In this document: piece after piece, positions 33,152-39,105 of the stretch
Layout: each line of letters starts with the position of its first letter
How positions within the stretch are numbered: the stretch's first letter is position 1
Origin: Gammaproteobacteria bacterium
GTDB taxonomy: Bacteria; Pseudomonadota; Gammaproteobacteria; Steroidobacterales; PWYM01
Assembly (NCBI GenBank): GCA_020832005.1
Contig: JAFIFN010000022.1
Span: 1 to 39,105, forward strand
Direction: 5' to 3'
DNA: 39,105 nt
Program-made: the position numbers and the translations under genes
Notes under the pieces: generated by a model
Told to the model about the DNA's origin: nothing
Database searches by the model: none
The model's input: only the letters and a program-made list of their open reading frames with translations

Positions 33152-33468
33152 GATTCGCGCTCCAGCCGGCGCAGAAACACCTGCATCTCGCGCGCCGCCT
33201 GCATGTCACCGCGTCCGGTGGCCACCTCGATGCCCTGCTGCCACGCATCCTGCGCGCCTGCGCGGTCGCCGCTCTCGAGCAGCGCCCGGCCCAGCAGCTT
33301 CCAGGCGGCAGAGTAGCCGGCATCCTGGGCGAGGGCCTGCTGCAGGTGTTCGACCGCCGCGGCCGGGTCATCGCCCTGCAGGCACAGGTTGCCCAGCGAG
33401 AATCTCAACAGGGCGCTGTCCTGCCCGCGGGCAAGCATGGCCTCGAGATTGCTGCGTACATCCGCCAT
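33148..33468 (-). CDS. Small tetratricopeptide-repeat protein
   Basis: A 106-residue soluble protein made almost entirely of TPR-type helices. Repeats are visible at ~19-52 (LLRFSLGNLCLQGDDPAAAV) and ~53-86 (AAWKLLGRALLESGDRAGAQ), with the characteristic Gly/Ala spacing, ending in a charged helix. It has no signal peptide. TPR domains mediate protein contacts; the partner is unknown. It starts 23 bp after trkH, and its stop overlaps the start of the TRAP small permease (ATGA), tying it to the transporter genes. Confidence 0.85.
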   Translation of the reverse strand: MADVRSNLEAMLARGQDSALLRFSLGNLCLQGDDPAAAVEHLQQALAQDAGYSAAWKLLGRALLESGDRAGAQDAWQQGIEVATGRGDMQAAREMQVFLRRLERES

Positions 33469-33491
33469 GGCGCGTTCCCCGCCCGGTTGCC

Positions 33492-34943
33492 TCAGCGACG
33501 CCAGAAGGCCGGTGTGAGCAGCACCAGCACCGTAAAGACTTCAAGACGACCCACCAGCATGCCGAAGATGCCTGTCCAGCGCGCGATCAGGTTGACGTCG
33601 CCAAAGCCGGCACTGACATCGCCCAGTCCCGGGCCCAGCACGTTGAGCGTGGCCGCGGTCGCCGAGAACGCCGTGATCTGGTCCAGGCCACTGGCCAGCA
33701 TCACCAGCATCATCAGTGCGAATACGATCATGTAGACCGAGAAGAATCCCCACACGGCTTCGATGACGCGATCCGGCACGGCCCGGGTACCCAGCTTCAC
33801 GGGCATGATTGCCGAGGGGTGTACCAGTCGGCGCAGCTCGCGATCGCCCTGCTTGAGTACCAGCAGCCAGCGCACCACCTTCATGCCGGCGGCGGTGGAG
33901 CCGGCACATCCACCCACGAAACTGATCAGGATCAGCAGTACGGGCAGCGCGCCTGGCCAGCTGGCGAAATCCGTACTGCCAAACCCCGTGCTGGTGCCAA
34001 ATGACACCACCTGGAAAAGACCCTTGATGAAGGCCCGATCGACGGCCTCGTAAACGCCTGCCAGCATCAGGTAGGCCACCACGATGACCGTGACTACGCA
34101 GTAGAACGTCAGATAGGCGCGGAACTCGGCATCCTGCAGGTAATGCTTCAGCGACGGTGCCCGCCACGCGAGAAAATGCAGCGAGAAATTGACGCCGCCG
34201 ATGAACATGAACACCACGGCGATCAGCTCGATCAGCGGACTGTCGAAATAGCCCATGCTGGCATCACGCGTGGAGAATCCCCCCGTGGCCACGGTAGAGA
34301 AGCTGTGGCAGATGGCATCGAATGCGCTCATGCCGGCCGCCCAATAGGCCAGGAAACAGCTCACGGTCAGCGTCACATAGACGTACCACAGCGCACGTGC
34401 CGTGCCGGTGATGCGTGGCGTGAGCTTGTTGTCCTTGACCGGGCCGGGGGTCTCGGCGCGATACAGCTGCATGCCGCCGATACCCAGCATCGGCAGGATC
34501 GCCACGGCCAGCAGAATGATGCCCATGCCGCCCATCCACTGCAGCTGCTGGCGATACCACAGGATGGCCGGGGCCATGTCGTCGAGACCGGTGAGCACGG
34601 TGGCGCCCGCCGTAGTCAGGCCCGACATCGATTCGAACAGGGCGTCGGTGAAGCTGATATCCGGGGCGCTCACCAGCATCAGTGGCAGGCTGCCGAACAA
34701 TGGCAGCACCGTCCACATGGAGGTGGTGACGATAAAACCGTCCTTGATGCGCAGATCTGCCGTGACCGCGCGAAACGGATGCCACATCAGCCCGCCCGCC
34801 AGCAGCGCGATCACCATCGCCACCAGGAATGCAGGCCAGGTGCCATCGCCGAAGATCAGCGAGATCGCTATCGGCGGCAGCATCGCACCACTGAACAGCA
34901 TCAGCAGCAGGCCGGTGACCTTCGATACGATCTTCCAGTGCAT
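33492..34943 (-). CDS. trkH: Trk potassium uptake channel TrkH
   Basis: A 483-residue integral membrane K+ translocating subunit with four repeated membrane-P-loop-membrane units. Landmarks include DALFESMSGLTTAGATVLTG (first P-loop), DAICHSFSTVATGGFSTRD (second), FQVVSFGTSTGFGSTDFASW (third) and FSATAATLNVLGPGLG (fourth), each with the selectivity-filter glycine. ATG 34943 gives MHWKIVSKVTGLLLMLFSG, parallel to the E. coli TrkH start; TTG 34958, with GAGG about 7 nt upstream, is an alternative adding five residues. It lies 38 bp after trkA, its regulatory subunit, so the two form an operon. Confidence 0.95.
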   Translation of the reverse strand: MHWKIVSKVTGLLLMLFSGAMLPPIAISLIFGDGTWPAFLVAMVIALLAGGLMWHPFRAVTADLRIKDGFIVTTSMWTVLPLFGSLPLMLVSAPDISFTDALFESMSGLTTAGATVLTGLDDMAPAILWYRQQLQWMGGMGIILLAVAILPMLGIGGMQLYRAETPGPVKDNKLTPRITGTARALWYVYVTLTVSCFLAYWAAGMSAFDAICHSFSTVATGGFSTRDASMGYFDSPLIELIAVVFMFIGGVNFSLHFLAWRAPSLKHYLQDAEFRAYLTFYCVVTVIVVAYLMLAGVYEAVDRAFIKGLFQVVSFGTSTGFGSTDFASWPGALPVLLILISFVGGCAGSTAAGMKVVRWLLVLKQGDRELRRLVHPSAIMPVKLGTRAVPDRVIEAVWGFFSVYMIVFALMMLVMLASGLDQITAFSATAATLNVLGPGLGDVSAGFGDVNLIARWTGIFGMLVGRLEVFTVLVLLTPAFWRR

Positions 34944-34981
34944 TTGCGGTGGTTTCAACGCGCAGCCTCAGCGAGTCCGAG

Positions 34982-36358
34982 TCAGACGAAGGTCACGCCG
35001 ACCTGGAACAGTCGTTCCACCGCATCGATGTGACGACGATCCGACAGAAACAGGATGACGTGGTCTTCGGCCTCGATGACGCTGTCGTGATGTGCGGCCA
35101 TGACCTTCTCGCCGCGCACGATGGCACTGATGGTCGCACCCGGCGGCAGCGGAATCTCCTCGATCGGTCGACCGACGACTTTCGAGTTCTCGGGATCGCC
35201 GTGGGCAATGGCCTCGATGGCCTCGGCTGCCCCGCGACGCAGGCTGTGCACCTTGACCACATCGCCGCGACGCACGTGCGCCAGCAGGGAACCCAGCGTC
35301 ACCTGCTGCGGCGAGATGGCGATGTCGATCGTGCCGGCCTGAATCAGCTCGGCATACGAAGGCCGGTTGACCAGCGCGAGCACGCGGTGAGCGCCAAGCC
35401 GCTTGGCCAGCATCGCCGAGAGAATATTCGCCTCGTCCGCATTGGTGACGGCACAGAACACATCCGCGCTGTCGACGTTTTCCTCCAGCAGCAGGTCTTC
35501 GTCGGCGGCATCGCCGTTGAGCACGATAGCCCGGTTGAGCTGTTCGGAGATGTGACGTGCGCGCTCGGTATCGCGCTCGATGATCTTCACCTGGTTGGTG
35601 TGCTCCAGGGCGCGGGCCAGTCGCAGGCCGATGTTGCCGCCGCCGGCGATGACCACGCGCTTTACCGGCTCGTCCGCCTTGCGAATCTCCCTCATGATCG
35701 CGCGGATATGCTTGCGCCCGGCAATGAAGAACACCTCATCGCCCTCGAAGATCACCGTGTCACCATCGGGAATCATGCTCTCGCCGCCGCGATAGATCGC
35801 CACCACGCGGGCCTCGGTATTGGGCACATGCTCGGAGAGCTCTTTGAGCGGGCGATCGACCAGCCGCCCGCCGAGCTGGGCGCGTGCACCGACCATGCGC
35901 ACACGTCCTTCGGCGAAATCCAGCACCTGCAGGGCACCGGGATAGTGAATGAGCTGCTCGATGTACTCGGTGACCAGCTGCTCCGGACTGAGCCGTACAT
36001 CCAGTGCCACGGCGTCGGATGCAAACAGCTGGTCATGGCCCATGTACTCGGCGGCGCGGATGCGGGCGATCTTGGTAGGCGTGTGGAACAGGGTGTAGGC
36101 CACCTGGCAGGCCACCATGTTGACCTCGTCGCTGTCGGTCAGCGCAATCAGGATGTCGGCATCGGCCGCACCTGCACGTTCGAGCACCGCCGGGTGCGAG
36201 GCGAAGCCGACCACGGTGCGCACATCGAGGCGGTCCTGCAACTCGCGCAGCACCCGCGCGTCGCGATCCACGATCGTGACTTCGTTGGCCTCCTCGCGTG
36301 ACAGACTGTGGGCCGCAGTCGATCCCACCTGTCCGGCACCGAGAATGAGAATCTTCAT
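34982..36358 (-). CDS. trkA: Trk potassium uptake regulatory protein TrkA
   Basis: A 458-residue cytoplasmic NAD(H)-binding subunit controlling TrkH. It has two RCK halves: MKILILGAGQVGSTAAHSLS at the N-terminus with nucleotide-binding Gly pattern, and a second Rossmann start at ~233 (RVVIAGGGNIGLRLARALE). Each half is followed by a TrkA-C domain (about 145-225 and 370-455). Length matches E. coli TrkA (458). It is followed by trkH and preceded 39 bp upstream by uvrD on the same strand. Confidence 0.97.
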   Translation of the reverse strand: MKILILGAGQVGSTAAHSLSREEANEVTIVDRDARVLRELQDRLDVRTVVGFASHPAVLERAGAADADILIALTDSDEVNMVACQVAYTLFHTPTKIARIRAAEYMGHDQLFASDAVALDVRLSPEQLVTEYIEQLIHYPGALQVLDFAEGRVRMVGARAQLGGRLVDRPLKELSEHVPNTEARVVAIYRGGESMIPDGDTVIFEGDEVFFIAGRKHIRAIMREIRKADEPVKRVVIAGGGNIGLRLARALEHTNQVKIIERDTERARHISEQLNRAIVLNGDAADEDLLLEENVDSADVFCAVTNADEANILSAMLAKRLGAHRVLALVNRPSYAELIQAGTIDIAISPQQVTLGSLLAHVRRGDVVKVHSLRRGAAEAIEAIAHGDPENSKVVGRPIEEIPLPPGATISAIVRGEKVMAAHHDSVIEAEDHVILFLSDRRHIDAVERLFQVGVTFV

Positions 36359-36397
36359 TCGCGCACTCCGTCTACCGGATCCCCGACCCGCCCGGAC

Positions 36398-38569
36398 TCA
36401 GATGAATTCAAGGTTCGCATAGGCCACGACCAGCCACTTGCTGCCGGTGTCCTCGAAATTGACCTGCACACGAGCGTGCGAGCCCGCACCCTCGAGATTA
36501 AGCACCGTGCCTTCGCCGAATTTGCCATGACGGACTCGCTGGCCCAGCTGTATGCCTGTTTCGTCGCCGCGCAGCGAGCGGCGCGCACCAGACAGCGGAC
36601 GCGCACCCCCCATCGGTCTGCTGACATGCAGGTTCGGCCGGATCTCCTCGACCAGTTCTGCCGGGATCTCGCGGATGAAGCGCGAGGCCAGTCCGTAGTT
36701 TTCGACCCCGTGCAAGCGCCGGCTCTCCGCATAGGTCAGGTAGAGTACCCGCATTGCCCGCGTGGCGCCGACATAGCAAAGCCGGCGCTCTTCCTCCAGG
36801 CCAGCACTGTCGTTGAGTGAACGCTGATGCGGGAACAGGCCCTCTTCCAGGCCGGCCATGAACACCAGCGGAAACTCCAGGCCCTTGGCCGAGTGCAGCG
36901 TCATCAACTGTACGCAGTCCTCCCACTTGTCGGCCTGACCCTCGCCAGCCTCCAGTGCGGCATGCGCCAGAAACGCCGACAGGCGTGGCAGCGCATCGTC
37001 GCCCTCGTCGGGGTCGAAGCCCTGGGCGGCATTGACGAGTTCCTCGAGGTTCTCGACGCGTGCCTCGGCACGATCACCCCGTTCCGCCCGGTAATGCTCA
37101 AGCAGCCCGGAAGCAGAGATCACGTGCTCGGTCTGCTCGTGGAGTTCAAGGCTGCGCGAGTGTTCGGCCATGGATTCGATGAGCGTGAGAAAACCGTGCA
37201 GTGCACGCGACGCGCGCGCTGCCAGTCCGTCACTGACCAGCGCCCCGGCCGCCGTCCACAGCGAACACCCGGCCCCGCGCGCATACGCACGGATCTGGTC
37301 CATCGTGCGTGCACCAATACCGCGCGTTGGCTGATTGACCACCCGCTCGAACGAAGCGTCATCATTGCGATTGTCGATCAGGCGCAGGTAGGCCAGGGCA
37401 TCCTTGATTTCTGCACGCTCGAAAAAGCGCAAGCCCCCATAGACCCGGTAGGGCATGCGTGCCGAGAGCAGCGCTTCTTCGAACACGCGCGACTGGGCAT
37501 TGGAGCGATACAGGATGGCGGCCTCACGTCGGAGATTGCCCTGCGTGACCCAGTCGCGAATTCGGTTGACGACGAATTCGGCCTCGTCGTACTCGTTGTA
37601 GGCTGCATAGACCCGGATCGGCTCGCCCTCGCTGTCATCGGTCCACAGGCTCTTGCCCAGTCGGCCTGCGTTGTTGGCGATGATCGCGTTGGCAGCCTTG
37701 AGTATCGTCGCACTTGAACGATAGTTCTGTTCGAGCTTGATCAGGCGGGTGCCGGGGAAGTCGCGCTGGAAGCGCTGCAGGTTTTCCACCTGTGCGCCAC
37801 GCCAGCGGTAGATCGACTGGTCGTCATCGCCGACGATGAACATCACGGAAGCATCGCCGGCCAGTACGCGCAGCCACGCATACTGAATGGCATTGGTGTC
37901 CTGAAACTCATCCACCAGAATATGCCGGAAGCGTCGCCGGTAATGCGCCAGCACCTCTGGATGGTCGCGCCACAGCTCGTGGGCGCGCAGCAGCAGTTCC
38001 GCGAAATCCACTACCCCGGCGCGCTCGCAGGCCTGCTCATAGGCGCGGTAGAACCGCACGAGTTCCTCGCGGGCGGGGTCGTTGCGGGTGTCGATATGCT
38101 GCGGGCGCAGGCCCTCATCCTTCTGGGCATTAATGAACCACTGCACCTCCTTGGGTGACCAGCGGCTCTCATCGGCCTCGAGGCTTTTCAGCACGCGCCG
38201 AAGCAGGCGCTGCTGGTCCTCGGCATCGAGGATCTGGAAGCCCTGCGGCAGCCGGGCCTCGCGCCAGTGCAGCCGCAGCAACCGGTGGGCCAGTCCGTGG
38301 AAGGTACCGACCCACAGCGGGCCGGATGGCATGTCCAGCAGCTGCTCGATACGCCCGCGCATCTCGGCGGCGGCCTTGTTGGTGAAGGTGACCGCGAGCA
38401 CCGACTGGGGCGAGACGCCCTCAACGGCCACCAGCCAGGCGATGCGGTGGACCAGCACGCGTGTCTTGCCGCTGCCGGCGCCGGCCAGCACCAGCAGCGG
38501 TTCGGCCGGGGCGCTGACCGCCTCGCGCTGGGCGGGGTTCAGCTGATCCAGAATCGGCGTCACATCCAT
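36398..38569 (-). CDS. uvrD: DNA helicase II (UvrD)
   Basis: A 723-residue SF1A 3'-5' helicase acting in nucleotide-excision repair, mismatch repair and replication. Motif Q and I are at the N-terminus (LNPAQREAVSAPAEPLLVLA, then GAGSGKT). Motif II is VDEFQDTN, followed by VGDDDQSIYRWRGA (III), LEQNYRS (IV), LMTLHSAKGLEFPLVFMAGL (V) and VGATRAMRVLYLTYA (VI). The C-terminal Tudor-like end is GQRVRHGKFGEGTVLNLEG. ATG 38569 (MDVTPILDQLN) corresponds to the E. coli start; ATG 38578 adds only three residues. A TACAAT hexamer directly before this start may be its -10 box. Confidence 0.97.
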   Translation of the reverse strand: MDVTPILDQLNPAQREAVSAPAEPLLVLAGAGSGKTRVLVHRIAWLVAVEGVSPQSVLAVTFTNKAAAEMRGRIEQLLDMPSGPLWVGTFHGLAHRLLRLHWREARLPQGFQILDAEDQQRLLRRVLKSLEADESRWSPKEVQWFINAQKDEGLRPQHIDTRNDPAREELVRFYRAYEQACERAGVVDFAELLLRAHELWRDHPEVLAHYRRRFRHILVDEFQDTNAIQYAWLRVLAGDASVMFIVGDDDQSIYRWRGAQVENLQRFQRDFPGTRLIKLEQNYRSSATILKAANAIIANNAGRLGKSLWTDDSEGEPIRVYAAYNEYDEAEFVVNRIRDWVTQGNLRREAAILYRSNAQSRVFEEALLSARMPYRVYGGLRFFERAEIKDALAYLRLIDNRNDDASFERVVNQPTRGIGARTMDQIRAYARGAGCSLWTAAGALVSDGLAARASRALHGFLTLIESMAEHSRSLELHEQTEHVISASGLLEHYRAERGDRAEARVENLEELVNAAQGFDPDEGDDALPRLSAFLAHAALEAGEGQADKWEDCVQLMTLHSAKGLEFPLVFMAGLEEGLFPHQRSLNDSAGLEEERRLCYVGATRAMRVLYLTYAESRRLHGVENYGLASRFIREIPAELVEEIRPNLHVSRPMGGARPLSGARRSLRGDETGIQLGQRVRHGKFGEGTVLNLEGAGSHARVQVNFEDTGSKWLVVAYANLEFI

Positions 38570-38599
38570 GGCGTGCATTGTAGCCCCAGCGCCTGGCCT

Positions 38600-38610
38600 G
38601 GGGTCGAACC
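38600..38610. repeat. Direct repeat copy 1 in the uvrD/DUF4136 gap
   Basis: GGGGTCGAACC occurs here and again at 38651-38661 in the same orientation, 51 bp apart, within the divergent promoter region between uvrD and the DUF4136 gene. Confidence 0.6.
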
Positions 38611-38650
38611 GTGGACAGCTGAGACCTGATGGAACGCCGGTGGTCCGCCC

Positions 38651-38661
38651 GGGGTCGAACC
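38651..38661. repeat. Direct repeat copy 2 in the uvrD/DUF4136 gap
   Basis: Second copy of GGGGTCGAACC, 27 bp before the DUF4136 start codon. A 51-bp period is close to five helical turns, so both copies would face the same side of the DNA if they bind a protein. Confidence 0.6.
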
Positions 38662-38687
38662 ATCATTGTTGTGCCGGAGTGAAAGTG

Positions 38688-39105
38688 ATGATCAGAGCCG
38701 TCTGCATGTCCCTGCTGGCCGTCGCCGTACTGGCAGCCTGCGCCACCCAGCCCCAGGTCCGCGTCTACAGCGACGATACCGCGGATCCCGGAAGCTTCGA
38801 GCGCTTCGCCTTTGTCAGCAACCCCGGCACCGATACGGCCGACTACACCAGCCTTGTGACCCGCCATCTCAAGGAGGCGGTCAGCACGGAACTCGAAGCG
38901 CGCGGCTACCGCTACGTGGAACAGCCCGACTCCGCAGACATGCTCGTGAACTTCTACGTCAATACGCGCGAGCGCACGGAGGTGCGGGACCGCCCGGGAC
39001 TGAGTTTCGATCACTACTATGGCTACCGGCGTGACCGCTACAGCGTCTGGACCGGTTACTCGACCCGCCGCGATATCCGCAGCTACACCGAGGGCACCCT
39101 GCACA
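38688..39105 (+). CDS. DUF4136 domain lipoprotein, C-terminal end outside window
   Basis: The first 139 codons of an exported lipoprotein that runs off the right edge. The signal peptide MIRAVCMSLLAVAVLAAC ends in a lipobox (LAAC), so the mature protein starts at Cys18 and is lipid-anchored. The DUF4136 pattern follows: VYSDDTADPGSFERFAFV, the LKEAVSTELEARGYRYVEQP helix, and ADMLVNFYVN; the domain continues to YTEGTL at the window edge. Function is unknown. ATG 38688 has GGAGTGA about 6 nt upstream; GTG 38685 is in frame one codon earlier. It is divergent from uvrD. Confidence 0.88.
   Translation, partial: MIRAVCMSLLAVAVLAACATQPQVRVYSDDTADPGSFERFAFVSNPGTDTADYTSLVTRHLKEAVSTELEARGYRYVEQPDSADMLVNFYVNTRERTEVRDRPGLSFDHYYGYRRDRYSVWTGYSTRRDIRSYTEGTLH

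Noticed and set aside
34949-36301. Plus-strand open frame of 450 codons opposite trkA
   Set aside because: Shadow of trkA codons on the other strand; composition (Asp/His/Arg-rich, no motifs) is typical of antisense frames in high-GC DNA.
38595-38665. TTCGA-containing GGTTCGACCCC (minus strand) resembling a tRNA T-loop, twice
   Set aside because: Flanking bases do not pair as T-stems, and no anticodon or acceptor stem could be built around either copy.

Overview
The window is a GC-rich (roughly 65% by eye), densely coded stretch of bacterial chromosome. It most likely comes from a gammaproteobacterium. The evidence is the gammaproteobacterial type of GyrB insert, two-subunit glycyl-tRNA synthetase (glyQ/glyS), SecB, the yibN-grxC-secB-gpsA operon, TatABC, TrkA/TrkH, UvrD and NtrB/NtrC. 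Much of the gene order (gyrB, acyltransferase, glyS, glyQ; ntrB, ntrC, trmL, secB, grxC, rhodanese, envC, ctpA, yibQ) resembles, from memory, the origin-proximal region of Pseudomonas and relatives. I cannot name a genus. I see no tRNA, rRNA, CRISPR array, insertion sequence or phage gene.

Layout. 1-7006: the 3' end of gyrB, a Tat-exported DUF1838 protein, a secreted alpha/beta hydrolase, then plsC and glyQ-glyS on the minus strand. 7007-7370: a regulatory region shared by glyQS and glnA, with three NtrC-type sites and a near-consensus sigma-54 promoter. 7371-11917: glnA, a DUF4124 protein, ntrB and ntrC, which together form a nitrogen-control module. 11974-16101: a class 1B dihydroorotate dehydrogenase catalytic subunit, trmL, a strong terminator and a TonB-dependent receptor. 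16356-18861 (minus): yibN-grxC-secB-gpsA. 18928-25835 (plus): envC, ctpA, yibQ, a degenerate GGDEF protein, a six-helix membrane protein, NnrU and a DUF72 protein. 25878-29888 (minus): a bdhA-patatin pair, tatABC and dtd. 30152-31270 (plus): a TRAP solute-binding lipoprotein. 31261-38569 (minus): a run transcribed uvrD, trkA, trkH, TPR protein, TRAP small permease (frameshifted), TRAP large permease. 38688-end (plus): a truncated DUF4136 lipoprotein.

How the genes work together. NtrB/NtrC probably act back on the glnA promoter through the upstream sites. GlnA keeps the adenylylation tyrosine, so it is probably also under GlnE/GlnB control. SecB and TatABC cover two export routes, and the DUF1838 protein and possibly the TRAP binding protein are candidate Tat substrates. 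EnvC, CtpA and YibQ are cell-envelope functions. The TRAP system is complete in gene content, but its binding-protein gene converges on its permease genes and the small permease carries an apparent one-base deletion.

Nothing here is clearly a new multi-gene system. The observations most worth checking are the glnA control region, the GGDEF protein that has lost its active site but keeps an inhibitory-site RxxD motif, the broken TRAP small permease, and an orphan terminator-like hairpin ahead of the TRAP binding-protein gene.
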